A DNA stretch of 64,000 nt from Dendrocalamus latiflorus (Eukaryota > Streptophyta > Magnoliopsida > Poales > Poaceae), in NCBI GenBank assembly GCA_017311315.1, contig CM029663.1, positions 34,390,622-34,454,621 of the forward strand, in the 5' to 3' direction. The notes below the pieces were generated by a model. It was not told the DNA's origin. It did no database searches and was given only the letters and a program-made list of their open reading frames with translations. Both the position numbers and the translations under genes were made by a program. Positions 1 through 12,822 of this stretch are shown here, piece after piece. Positions within the stretch are counted from its first letter, which is position 1. Every line of letters starts with the position of its first letter.

Positions 1-527
1 TAGTATCCTTTATTTTAGATCCACAAATATCTTTTGTATCATGGCTTCCTAATAATCCAATCTTGTGTTGGTGATTCAAGATCATAATTTGCTCCTCTAT
101 TATCCAATCTAAATTTTTACTATCTACCTCCAAGCTATTTCATTATTATAATATCCTTTGGGAATAATGTTATTAATCAAATCTATATTCCGATAGTTGT
201 TATAACATCTCCAATTTATCAAAAATTCAATTAATCCATGTAGTAATCGATCATATTCTATTATTCCATTATTATAAACATCTCCCAGGAATTATACAAT
301 TTATCAATGTTGTAATCCATTAATTATTTTCACACTTTCTATTTCTCCAAGAATCAATTAATTCATTTATCTAGTCCTTCTATTCCTTTAAGCTCCACCA
401 ATTTTATTCTTTCAAAATTCATACTATCATTTCCTTCCGATGATCGACATGAAACCCACCAACATTTTTGTGTGTTCACCACAAACATCTATCTTCTTTA
501 CTTACGGCTCTATTTATTTTTTTCTCC

Positions 528-567
<40 letters not shown>

Positions 568-1165
568 GGTAAGAAAAGTAGTACTTTTCTAACCATGGGT
601 AACCAAACATAGAAAATATGTTTTTACAAACATAACTCTTTCAGAAGGAACACCTCAAGTTAACCTTTAGGCTTTATTTTTGAAAAACAATGTCCTTTTT
701 AGGGAACAATTTTTGAAAAATAACTTTGTTTTGACTATTTGAGAACTTAAAGTGAATTTTCAAATAAGTTTTGGTAAGTAGTTGAACTTATGAAAATTTT
801 CTCGGAAGATCAGGTTTGTTGAAATGAGTTTGTAAATGAATTTTATAAACAATTTGATAATTGATCCTCCAAGGGTACAACAATTTTTGAAAAATGAGTT
901 TCAAATTTAAGCCTTGTGATTTTGGCCCAAAGTTGGTTTTCAAAGAGAGTTTGCAAGAGGAGACTAGATTTTTGTCATTTTGAATTTGGGACAAGAGAGC
1001 TTCAGAAATAAAAATGGCTAGGGCATCATATAGATGTGGGAGAATCATCTAAGAGAGATGAGAATGAGCAATACTACTTATATTTTTGGAAATATATTTT
1101 GAAGAAATAATTCTAGTCATGCAACTAACGGCCAGGCTAACTAGGTCATGACCTACAGTCGATAT
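1..1165 (-). mobile_element. Internal leader region of LTR element F (partial, runs off the window)
   Basis: AT-rich non-coding sequence just inside the primer-binding site of element F, read on the minus strand. The longest open frame (about 788-1048, minus, 86 codons) resembles no retrotransposon protein I know, and I see no gag motif. If F has a coding region it lies left of the window. Assignment to F rests only on adjacency to the primer site and LTR. Confidence 0.55.
530..567. repeat. (TTA)n microsatellite
   Basis: About twelve uninterrupted TTA/ATT trinucleotides within the leader of element F. Confidence 0.9.
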
Positions 1166-1177
1166 GCTCTGATACCA
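1166..1177 (-). promoter_or_regulatory. Primer-binding site of element F (initiator tRNA-Met type)
   Basis: On the minus strand this reads TGGTATCAGAGC, the usual plant initiator-tRNA-Met primer site. It lies four bases inside the LTR edge, whose minus-strand end is CCGACA. It fixes F as a minus-strand element whose 5' LTR lies to the right. Confidence 0.85.
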
Positions 1178-1181
1178 GCCC

Positions 1182-4100
1182 TGTCGGACTCGAATTTTAC
1201 AATCTACAATCCTTTGTGATTCCACCGCACTATTCCCAGGATCAGTAGATAGTGCTCACAGATACAGTACTAAACATCAAAATACATATCATGAGGAAGC
1301 ATAAAATATAATAATAGATTTACTCATGGGCCGATCAGGCCGAAATAAATAAAATGCAGCAGCGGAAACAAAGCACATAGGTGGGACCCTCAGAACGTCC
1401 CACAAGCAGCCAACTGGAGGTTCACGACCTAGTTCTTGACACCTTCATCTTCTTTACCATCATGTCCAGGTGTATTGCTGAAGCGTAGCGATCTAACTCC
1501 TGATTCTAGATTAATTGAGTGAGCGAGGGTGACCACAAACCACTGTGCTCCACGAGCCAATACACAGGATGCAAGTAGATAAGATGCATGGCTTATGAAG
1601 GGAAGGCTCAGGTTATTTTATTTGCCATAAATTGCTTTTACACTATGATACATAGAAATTTCCTAAGACCTAGCAGTTTGAACTAGAACACTATTTTATA
1701 AATGTGTGAAAGAATGCAATAGCAATAGCAATCCAGATTCCATCCACCATTACATGGCTTCTGCACCATATGCTAACCTTTCAGTATTATAACCGCTTAC
1801 ATTACTACTGGGGCAACACCCTGGGCAACACAAATCAGGGCTTTCCACTGCCCACCACTATTCCAATTCCACGCACAAAGTTTTTGAAATAGAACTATAT
1901 CTGGTTAAGTTTCCATGTCCGCCCTTGATCGTGGGCACGACTATTCAAATAGTTTTGACTCTATAGAGTTTGTAAACTTTACCCACAAGAGACAATCCAC
2001 TCGTTGCTCCACATGATTCCTTAGTTATGTGGTTGAATAGACCATCACAGTAACTTTTCAAAATATCTGGTGCCTTTTGTCATCTCACCCTGTGGGCTGC
2101 TCCCACTTGTGGTAGGTCCCATACGTTGCACGGGATGTAGCCATAGCTACTAGTGCATTCGGACTCCGCTGTCCATAACGCTAACACGAGTGGATAGTTC
2201 ACCCTCCTCTCGGTGTCCCTTTAGGCCTCCCCTTGCCATTGCAATATTCCATTCCTTTCCACTACCGGTGAGATTAGTCCGGGGGTTTCGATAGATTTAC
2301 TTAGCCAAGCTGCAATTTGTAGACTTGTGGTTGTACAGTTTTATATAGAAGATCATGACAAGATTCAGTACTTAGGGTTATCTGGGCGGTTCTACCACAA
2401 TCACACACCGTGCTTCCGCTGCACCACACACCAGCCCCCGTACCATCCGCCTAGATATTTAAGCAAGTTGGAGTTTTTGGGAGCATAAAATAATCATGTC
2501 AAAATATACAAGTCATTTCCACCATGACTTCCCAAATTAGTTTCTCATGGTTAAAAGTGATGCTTGGGGCATTTTGGTGCCCCCGAGTATCTAAGAAGTA
2601 CTAAGCATAGCGTGTAATTGTAGACTTATTTTTAAAAGGTTACCATTATAATTTTGCTAGGGTGACAAGGCTCAAATATTCAAATGTTCCCAAGGAGGTC
2701 TAATACTAACAAGTCAAATAATGGGCATATAACTAGAATCTTAAAACAAACACATATTTATATATGAAATAACAACATGCAATTTGATAATTTAAAATAG
2801 AAATAATTTGCAGAAAATATAGGAACAACATGATAAAAGTATTGACTCGCCTTATGCGGTTTACTGCGGTCTTGAGCTCACTCAAGCTTTCTCATTCATT
2901 AGTCTTGATCTTCTGGTCTTTTTCTTCACCTCGATCTTGACCTTGCTTGATCCATTGAATCTTCAAGACTCCAATTTCTAGTTATGCGATAAACGACTGA
3001 ATCCAAATAACTCAAAAGATCCAAATAAATCCAATTGAACTTGATTAATTTTTATTATGAATAAATGGATGATTTGAGGTTGGGTTGATTGGACATGGAG
3101 TACTGATGGAGTCAAAGGGGTTGGAGTGAAGGGAAGGATGAAGGAGAGAAATCTGCCGATACAGATCTTAACGAGCCTTCATGACAAGAGGAATATTCAT
3201 GAGAATTTGGATTTGAGGATGGCTAGGCATAGCCGACTTTAGAATACCATGGATCGATCTTTTTTTTAATAACTTCTTTTATTATTTTTATATTTATTTA
3301 GGAAGTTCCATGAATTAGGTTAAAATTACGGGCAATTGTATGAGTTTGGTTGGGGGTACTGAGCACTATTTGTTGGATGTTAATATTTAGGATTTAGGGC
3401 ATGAGTTCTACACGCGAGGTGCGCCAGACTAATCTTAGAGTTTATATTTCTAACAATTTGGGAGGTAGTATTTTATGGGGGTCCTAATATTACCTTGCCC
3501 ATTAAAACTCAATTTAGCGAGATTATTTTAATTACCGATGACTCGGGGATTGCAATAGACGTGCCAACATGATCTTTAATTAAAGATTCCCTTTGGATTT
3601 GGCATCATTTTATCTATACTTTAGTTATTATTAGGCCTAGCGTTATTTTTAGTTTAAATTTATCTATCCTGGGCTGAGCTTGTTATACAGGGTCATATTT
3701 CAATATTGTTGTTTAATTAAATCTACCACTGTGATTTATTTAATGGCGGCATGTTAAATGTTAAGGCATATATTTTAATTAAGGGTAATCTTTAATTTAA
3801 AGCCTTGCTTTTATAGTTAAACATAATATCCAATTTATTTCCCTTAACTTTAACTTGGATGTCTTTTTTAATTGGGATCTTTATTAAATTTGGACAATTA
3901 ACCAAAGCCATCTTTTATTAATGCCTTTAATTAATAATTAGATTTAAAATAAATAATCAAGGCACATTAGCTACCAATATATGATGATTAACCCAAGATT
4001 AAATCTTTAATAGTATTATTTATATCTTAATCAAATTTATTAGCTTCCATGGATTAATTTCTAATTTTCCTTAATTTTCTTTAATTGAAATGGGTTAATA

Positions 4101-5015
4101 AAAATAAAAATGAAAATGAAAATAGAATGTGCGGAGAAGGGGGACTTGAACTCGTGTCCTTGCAGTGGGAGCCTTAAGCGGCCGTTGGTGACCAACTGGG
4201 CATTTGCCCTTTTGTGATTTGAAGGGAGGATCGAATTAAAAGAAGCGAGGGTGTGGCTGGGGCAAAACATAGGAGCTCGGGGCGGCGCACGGCCGACGGC
4301 GTCACCGGCGAGTGACGGCCAGGGTGGCACTGGTGACCACTGAAATGGGTTGCTCAGAGGATAGGGAAGCTAGGGGTGGCGTCGTATTGACTAGAGCGGC
4401 GGCGAGGCGGGCAGGCGGTAGCCCGGAGCGGCCGACGACGAGGTGGCCATGGGGCGACGACAGTTGGAGGTGATGTGGAAGAAGATATGGGGAGCATGAG
4501 CTTGCGTGGACCACAGGGATACTCACCGATGAGTTGGCAGGGCCAGAGGGGGACCGAGGCTGGCCGGCATCGTGCACGGGCGGCGGCTCAGAGGGGGTCA
4601 CCGTGGGGAGCAACTCTCATGAGAAGGTTGCACTGGCCAGCGATTGGGGGATGTCGAGGACGGCGAGGAGATGCTATGATGGCGAGGAATTGGACTGGAG
4701 TGCTCTTGACGAGGAATGGCATCAACGGTGGCTTTTTGGTCGGAATTGGAAGGGATGGCGGTGCAACGAGCCCTAGTGCATGGATTTCCAATTGGGTGGA
4801 AGGGGAGGGAGAAGACCCTTGGGAAAACACCGTGACGTGGTTAATTTGATGCGGGGTTTGCTGGAGCGGCCGGGGCAGTGTAAGGCGGCGGCGAACGGTG
4901 CAGATACAGTAGGAGAGGGGAGAGGCACAAGGAGCAATGGGAGGAACCAGGGCTACTTATAGCGGTGGAGGGGGTTGCTGTGGTGCCACTGTTGCTGACT
5001 ACCGAGGTGCAGTAC
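1182..5015 (-). mobile_element. 5' LTR of element F, 3' portion (interrupted by G)
   Basis: The LTR edge (minus ...CCGACA) is next to the primer site at 1166-1177. Segment 1200-2600 is the reverse complement of 7900-8990 in solo LTR G, so F and G are related families in opposite orientation. Like G, it has an AT-rich stretch (2600-4140) and then a GC-rich stretch (4240-4990). It stops at AGTAC (5011-5015), the left TSD copy of G, and resumes at 8998. The total LTR is about 4.7 kb. Confidence 0.8.
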
Positions 5016-8000
5016 TGTAACATCCCAAAAGTTTAAATTTGAAAATGTGAAGCTTTTCAATTATTTTTGCAATATATTTTTATTCGAAATTTGGAGTTTA
5101 TAGTATTTTTCTGAAATTTGGTTAAGGTTCCAAAGGTTAAAAGGAACAAGGAGAAAACAAACATGTTTTAACAATAGAGAATTAAAATTTAAAATAAGAA
5201 TCTGAAAAGATGATCCATAAAAGGAAGAGTTTAGCAATATAGGAAATAATAATAATAAAAAAACGCACATTTAATAGTTGAAAATTTAAAGCTTGAATTC
5301 TAGTGCCATCCAAAAATTAGCAAATTCTAATGCAAGTTAAAAGTTCAAAATCAAAAATCCAGAATCCAGAAAATAATTAAGCCTATCTCTAGTTTTCTTC
5401 ATTTTTCCCCTACTCTCTATTACATGTGGACCCCATCCCTGATCCATCCTCTTTTTCTTTCCCTTCCCACTTCCCTCACTGCCAGTGGGCCCAGCCCTTC
5501 TCCCTGCTGATCCCTCTCTTCTCTCTTTCCCTACCGCACGGGACCACCCCCTCCTCCTTCGCGCACCCGCGCCACCCTCTGCTGCACTCAGCTTCCATCC
5601 TCCACGCGGCCTCCATGCGCTGTCGTTGCCCACGGATTCCCCTGCGCCGCCCACCGATTTCCCCTGTCGCCCCCAGTTTCTTCTGCAGCGCCGCCCGCCT
5701 CCACCCTTTCCCTGCCTGCGCATCGCGCGAATCCCGCAGCCATGCCGTTGCCCGCGCCCCGGCTCCACTTCTCCGCGCGTGCGCTCACCTATAAGGGCCC
5801 TGAGGCGCCTCATTCCATCTCCTCTTGCCCCTTCTCCTCCCTCAAACTGTGCCGCGCACGGGCGCCAGCCGCCTGCGCCTCCACGCCGCCCCGGCCACTC
5901 CGGCAGAGCCCACGCAAATCGACCGCGTCACGGCGAGCCCCCGGAATCCTTCTCCCTCCTCCTGCGAGTAATTGGACTCCGGTGGCTCGAGCTTGCCGCA
6001 AGGCCATCTTCCTCGCCGCCGGCCCAAAACTGCCGCCGCCAGCGCCGCTCCCTCCTCGGCTAGTTTCCCTTCGATTCCTTGCCGGTGGAGCACCTCCTTG
6101 CCGCCACGGACCCCCTCCGACCGTCGCCGGAGCTCCTCCCCCACCCCAGCTCGCCGGCGCCGTGAGCTTCCCCGCGCCGCCCATGGCTTCCGCCGCCAGC
6201 GCGCCTCGGTGGCTCCCTGACTCGGCCATTCCCCTAGTAAGTTCCCCTGAAATCCCTTGTGCTCCCACGCCCGCCCAATTCCTTCCCCTTCTTCCCAGTC
6301 GCCGGCGCCCCGATCCACCTCCACCGCCGCCCGCCCGCCTTGCCACCGTTTCGACCGGTGCGCCGCCTCCCAGAGCCCCCTCATCTTCCCTGCAATCCGT
6401 TTTGCTGGTCATCACCCCCTCCCGGGCCACCGGTCTCCGCCGGCGACACCAACTCCCAGCGCCGCCCGAGCCTCCTCCGTTTGCTCTGTTTTGAAGCCGC
6501 TCCCAACACTCAGTTCTTTTAAATTGCTGCCCCCGTTAAGTCAGCCCAGGCACTGCGCCCACTTGGCTACCCGAGCGCGCGTGTTAACCCCCTCTGCCCT
6601 CAGGTCCCAGGTTCGATCCCGCAAGGCACACCCTTTTTCTTCCTTTTTATCTTGATTTCTCCCCAATCTATTTTAACTAGAAAAATTTAGGGGAAATTTG
6701 GAAATTATCTAGAAAACCGAATAAATTTGAAAAGGGTGTAGAACATGATTGTTTAATATTTAGTATTGAACGAAGTATCATATTTTAAATCTACGCATTA
6801 GTTAAGGCATTGATAAAGAGAAACAACTTTGGTTAAATATTCAAACTTAATAAAGATTACACTTAACTATAATGTATGCCCTAACATTTAACCTACCGTC
6901 GTTAAATAAATCTCCATGGTAAATTTAATTAAGTAGCTATATTAATATATGAACCCGTATGACAAGCCTTGATGAATAAATTTGACTAAAAATAACGCTA
7001 AGCCTAATAATAACCAAAGAATAGACAAAATAATAATAGTGCCAATGATTAAATCATAATGATAGATTTAGTAAGTAATAACATTGAGCATGACTAGATG
7101 TAGCAAGCTAGGACCCGTACCAATGAATCCTAAATCAAAATCAATTATGTCTAGTGATAACCAAGTGTACATAAAATATCACACCCTAAAATGCTAAGAA
7201 CTCGGGCTCTAGTATTAATTTGGCAAGCCAAAATTTGTATACCCCGCATATGGCATACACCCAGAACAATAGCACTCAACAAAATAATGCTTAGTAAACC
7301 CGCACACCTATTCCTAGGTCTAACCTAACTCATGGAACTTCCTTGATAAATACAAAAATGATAAAAAAAATTATTAATAAAAAGGTCAAGCCATCGTATC
7401 CTACCGCCGACCCTGTCTCAAATCACCCGAAGCACCCATTAACTCATAATAAAACTAAATTGAATTTATTCGGATTTATTTGGATCTTTTGAGTTATTTG
7501 CTTTTATTTGGATTCAGTCGTTTCCCGCGTAATTAGAAATTGGAAGTCGTGAAGATTCAATGGATCAAGCGAGATCAAGCTCGAGGTGAAGACAAGGACC
7601 AAAAAGCTCAACCCTGTCAAATGAGAAAACATTGTGTGAGCTCAAGACCGCGGTAAACCACGCCAGGCGAGTCAATACTTTGATCATGTTGAACCTACAT
7701 TTTCTGCAAACTATTTTTGTTTAAATTATCAAATTGCATGATGTTACTTTATATGCAAATACATGTAAATTTAAGATTTTAGATATATGCCCATTGTTTG
7801 CCTTGAATAATATTACACCTCCTTTGGAATATCTGAATGTGTGAACCTTGTCGCCCTAGCAAAATTATAATTGTAACATTCGAAAATAAGTCTCGAAATA
7901 TATGCCATGCTTAGTATTGTTTAGATACTCATGGGCGCGAGAGCGCCCAAGCACCACTTTTAATCCTGAGAAAAATTGGTTGGGCAGTCATGGTGGTAAT

Positions 8001-8992
8001 GACTGGTGTATGTTGGATATGGCTATTTTATACTCCCAAAAACCTCGAATTGCTTATTTATCTGGGCGGATGGTTCGGGGGTATGGTGCAGGTGTGCACG
8101 AGAGTGTGGTTTGTGGTAGAACCGTCCAGATATCACTAAGGACTGAATCTTGTCATGTCAACCCGTGTAAAACAGTACAACCACAAGTCTGTAAAATACA
8201 ACTTGGCTTAGTAGATTTACCGGACCCTGAAAGTCATCCTTCCAGGAGGAGGTGTGGGATAGTGCAAGCGGCAGTCTGTGTGACGGCTTGAATGGGACAC
8301 TCGCGGAGGGTGAAGTTCTGCTGTGGCCGGCTAGCAGGGGACGTAGCCAGCTGCTAGACGTTCAGAAGGAGAACATCCCGCACAACGTATGGGACCCACC
8401 GCAAGTGGGAGCGACCCATAGAGTGAAATGATGAAAGGGGCGAGGTACTTAGAAAAGTCACTGTGATGGTCTGCTCAACCACATGACTAAGGAATCGTGT
8501 GGGGCAACGAGTTGATTGTCTCTTGTGGTGAAAGTGTACAAACTCTGCAGAGTCAAAACTATTCGAATAGCCGTGCCCACGGTCAAGGGCAGACATGGGA
8601 ACTTAACCAGATATAGTTCTATTTCAAAAACTTTGTGGGTGGGAATGGAAAAGTGGAAGGGCAGTGGAAGGCCCTAGTTTGGAATTGTCCTGGGTGTCGT
8701 CCCAGTGGTAAGTTAAGCGGCTATAACGCTGAAGGAATTGCTATATGGTGCAGATGCCATGTAACGGTGGATAGAATCTGAATCACTATTAGAATTGCAT
8801 TCGTTCATCCGCTGCTGCAATTTATTGATTTCGGCCTAATCGGCCCATGAGTAAGTTTACTATTATATTTACGCTTCCGCATGATATGCATTTTGATATT
8901 CAGAACTGTAATCTGTGAGCACTATCTACTGATCCAGGGAATAGTGCGGTGGAATCACAGAGGAATCCAGATGTTAATATCTGGGTCTGACA
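5016..8992 (+). mobile_element. Solo LTR G, inserted in the LTR of F (TSD AGTAC)
   Basis: Starts TGTAACATCC and ends GGGTCTGACA, the TG...CA ends of a Gypsy LTR. It is flanked by identical AGTAC at 5011-5015 and 8993-8997. No internal region or primer site is present, so this is a 3,977-bp solo LTR left by recombination between two LTRs. The GC-rich block at 5400-6650 carries long overlapping open frames on both strands; these look like composition effects rather than genes. Confidence 0.88.
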
Positions 8993-8997
8993 AGTAC

Positions 8998-9896
8998 ATG
9001 GCATGGGCCGGCGACGTGCGCAGTGGCACCAAGGATGTGCAGTGGAGGCGTGCGAGGTGTAGGGCGATGGCGATGGGCGCGGAGGTGACGGGAGAGGTTC
9101 GGCGATGTGAAGGAGGCGACGCGGCTGACACGAAGGGGACAAATGAACAAGGAGAGTGGGGTCGAGTGGTCAGGCAGAACGAGAGCAAAGAAGAGGAGGG
9201 AGGAAGAAAAGAATGGAAGGGGGAAGAAGAAAAAGAAAAAGGAGAGAGGATGTCGAGCCCGCGGCAGAGGAGAAAGAGAGAGAGGGAGAGAGAGAGAAGA
9301 AAAATAAAAAGGAGGGGCCCCACATGAAAATGATAGGGGAGAGGAGAAAGAGAGGAGAAAAGGGGAGCAAAAAATCAGAATTTGAATTCTTGCTCAAATT
9401 TTGTATTCAATTTTTGGATTTTCAATTTAAATCCTGGTTCAAATATCTAGATACAAAATCTAATATTCCTCTATTTTTTATTTTATTTAGTTTGCCCTTG
9501 GATTTTGATTTTGATATTTATTTTGTTCTGAATTGTATATATAAATTTTTGAATATCCAACCTTGGGTTTTGTATGCTAATTGAATTAAAAGAAGGAATT
9601 TTTGGTTTAATCATTTAGAGATATATTCTAATATTCGTTTGGTTTCATTTTATTGACTTGAATTTGAATTCAAGATTTTGGTATTTTGAATTCATGATCT
9701 GTAATGTCATTTTCCATTTTTATTATTTACATGATCATTATTTGCACATGGGATTATTCTTGATTATTAATTTGCATGCCACAAACGCACAAAAGATTTC
9801 AAATAAATATTCAGAAGAAATTTGAATGTCAACATAATGCAAGAAAAAGTTTTAAAAATTCCATATTTTTGAACATCTAAATTTTAGGATGTTACA
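8998..9896 (-). mobile_element. 5' LTR of element F, 5' portion
   Basis: Continuation of F beyond solo LTR G. The right edge reads GGATGTTACA, that is TGTAACATCC on the minus strand, the expected LTR start. On the minus strand it parallels the first 400 bp of G, including the GTGGGGCCCC/GTGGACCCC region near 9310 and 5425. It includes a purine-rich run at 9180-9300. The flanking bases CTCAG (9897-9901) would be one TSD copy; its partner lies outside the window. Confidence 0.78.
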
Positions 9897-10229
9897 CTCA
9901 GCCTGCTGTAGTTGCCTTATGGGGCTGATGGAAGTGAAGGCTCCTAGTAGACTGTTACTAGCTAGTGAGAATTTAGGCTGCTAGTGCTCTCTTATTGGGC
10001 TTCAAGGAAGGAACCAAGTACGCTGAGTTTGGTCTGGGGGTTCACACATGGATTGAAGGTGTTGATCCCTGCTAAAAAATTTTGGACCAAGTGTGTTGTG
10101 ACAACGGGCCCCTAAATTGGTTCTGCCCATACATCATGCCCCATCGGCTCTTGGACACTCGCAGACCCGCCACCCATGCCTCCTCCGCTCCTCACTGGCT
10201 CCCCACGTGGCCCACGTCAAATCTACCTC
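9897..10229. other. Spacer between LTR elements F and H, no gene seen
   Basis: A 333-bp stretch between the outer edge of F (9896) and the TGTAACATCC start of H (10230). I find no convincing open frame, RNA gene or terminal repeat. It is probably part of an older repeat. Confidence 0.5.
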
Positions 10230-12822
10230 TGTAACATCCTGAAAAATTTGAATTTGAAAATATAAAGTTCTTAAATTATTTTGCAATATGTTCTGTTGAA
10301 ATTTGGATTTTATGGCGATTTTCTGAATTTTGGTGGAGGATTCAAAATTTAAGAAAGCTTCGAAAAATAAAACTACTATTAATAATACCATAAAGGGAGA
10401 TATGCAAATAGTGGAAACCCATACATTCTAAGTTAAAAATCTGAAAATATGGTCCACAAAGGGAGGAAGAAACTTGAAATAAAATATAAGAATTTAATTT
10501 TGAAAAAGTATTATAAAGGGCAAAGATAGGCATGAAGGAAATATATACATGTATATAAAACAAATGTGCAAATAAATAAAATATATATGTGTGTGTATAC
10601 AAATAAAGTAAATATACATATACATATATAAAAATAGAAATAAATAAAGATATATATATGTATATATATACTGTATATACATATGTATATATATACAATA
10701 AATCAACAATTAAAAAAAGGGGAAAGGAGGTCAGGCCGGCCATCAACCCAGCCCAACTTCCCTTCCCACCACGCCGGACCATCTCCCTCCCCTCTCTACC
10801 GACACTGCCCCGCGGGCCCGCTCCTCCTTCTCTCTCTCCGCCCGCGCTAGCTCCTTTTTCCCCTTTTTCTTTCTCGCGCGTGCCTGCAGCTCCCTGCTCC
10901 CGTGCCGTCACTTCGTCGCTCTTTCTCACTGTCTTCCTCTGCCCTCTGCGCAGTGCCGCCTGCCACCCTCTGTGCCAAGCTGACCCATCCCCTCGCTCTG
11001 CACCTCCACGCGCCGAGCCCCGCGCTGGGCAAAGCCCCGCGGATCTTCCCCCGTCGCCCAGTCCTCCCCGCCGCCCGGTCGGCTCCGCCTCCATAAGAGG
11101 GAAGGCCCGCCCCCAATAGCCTCGCCTCATCCCTCTCATTGCTCCACCACGACGAATCACCCTCGAAAACCCTCAGCTTGTCGGAGTAGCCTTCTTCCTC
11201 GAGCTCGGCCGCCGCCGCCTGCTCGGTTGGCCATCCTCCGATTCATCGCGGAGTGAGCACCCTCTCGGCGTCTCGAATCTCCTCTGACGGCCGACCGGGG
11301 CTACCACCGCCGGTACGCCGCCGGCACCGCATGCCACCGCCGCCCAACCCCGCTCACCGGCCCGCCTCAAACCCCCTCCGGTGCGAATAACGGCAAGGTG
11401 AGACTCCCCGGAGCTCCCTCCTGCTCCCGCGCAACTCGAAACCCCCTTCTCCTCCCCTCCAGCGCTGCCACCCCTTTCCACCTCGCCGCCGGCCACTTCA
11501 ATCCATCACCCGCTCACCTCGCCGCCGTTCCGGCCGATGCACCGCCACCCACGGCTTCCCGACCCTCTGAGACTTCCATTTTGGTAGACACCCGCACCTT
11601 CCCGGCCGCCCTTCGCTGGCGCCACCGCAGCCCCAATGCGCCGGCGGCTTCCTCTGCTTGGCCCTGCTCACGCGTCACCTCTACTATATCATTTCCCCTC
11701 CTCCAGTCAGGAAACACCCGTCGCCCGGATGGCTATCTGAGCGCGTTAGAGAGCAGATCACTCGAGAGGTCCTGAGGAATCAAGTAAGAAATAGTCCCAG
11801 GAAGCTAAGATAATTAAGTCCAGATAAAATAATGTTTATATAAACCTTAGAATATAAAATAAGGTTAATTAGGACTTAATACTTGATTAATTGCTACATA
11901 AGTAATTAATATAGTTTAAATATTTACTTGAGGGCTAATTAGCAAATAAAGGCATTAATAAAATGTGGTTTAGTGTATAGTCAAAAGTTAATAAAACTTC
12001 TAATTAAAAAAAATACATCCATAGAAGGTACAAAATTTATTAGGATATATATATATGAGCTTAATACATGTCTAGTCATGGATTAGTTATTACCATGTAT
12101 GTATGATTAGTATGCCTTTAGCATTTATTGTAAATCTACTCCTAAATTAAAGGAAAGACTTAGGAAAAATTAGGGATAATCTGTGGAAGCTAATAAAATT
12201 CAAATAAGGTTTTAGAGCCTTTAGGAGCGATGTCATTTCTTTATGTGTATGTATTGCTGTGGTGTTTTATTGAGTTTGGTAATGGTTGTTAACATGGAGG
12301 TTCAGGGTTAGTGTCATCTATACCTCGTCCCATTACTCGTGGTTGAAAAGCAAATGTTTGGCAGACAGTAGACAGCGGTAGTTCTTAAAGTCTCTGTTTA
12401 TGTGAAATTGCCTTCCTATTTTTATTATCTATGGTGGATAATGATAATGGTATAGGACATGGTTACATGATGATGACATGATACATGGATAAAGGTTAAT
12501 GGTATATGAAAAATACTACAAAGAAGTGTTCCATTTCATGCATACTATATTTATGATTATTTTGTGCCTTGTGATATTATATGATGTTGGTGAATGAATC
12601 ATATTGATGGTTACATGCTCATGATGGAATATGGTAAGTGATCATTTGAAAACATTGCATCACTTGCATTCACATCATGAAAGAATGCATTTGAGCTAGG
12701 TCAATGAGAAAGTCATATAACTAGTCTAGAGTGCACGGGCCAGATTGGTGAGAAAGTTATATGACTAGTCCAGTGTACTCTAGAGAAAGACCTACCTTGG
12801 TACGCACCTCCACGAGATGGAA
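10230..12822 (+). mobile_element. LTR H, first segment
   Basis: Starts TGTAACATCCTGAAAAATTT and resembles the start of G (5016) over the first 130 bp. It then has the same layout: AT-rich, a GC-rich pyrimidine-heavy block (10730-11770), then AT-rich. It is interrupted at 12823 by a C-family solo LTR. The open frames around 10340-11500 overlap on both strands and are not convincing genes. Confidence 0.7.
10547..10697. repeat. AT-rich TATA/TGTA microsatellite tract
   Basis: A degenerate run of TATATA, TGTGTG and TACATA words inside LTR H, giving low-complexity Tyr/Ile-rich open frames that should not be read as proteins. Confidence 0.75.

Noticed and set aside
5337..6655. Several long open frames on both strands (up to about 250 codons)
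   Set aside because: They overlap on opposite strands in a GC-rich block of solo LTR G, are Pro/Ala/Arg/Ser-rich, and have no domain. Similar blocks occur in LTRs F, H and B. Composition effect.
10342..11775. Open frames including a 272-codon minus frame
   Set aside because: Same GC-rich LTR situation in H, fused to a TATA/TGTA low-complexity tract.
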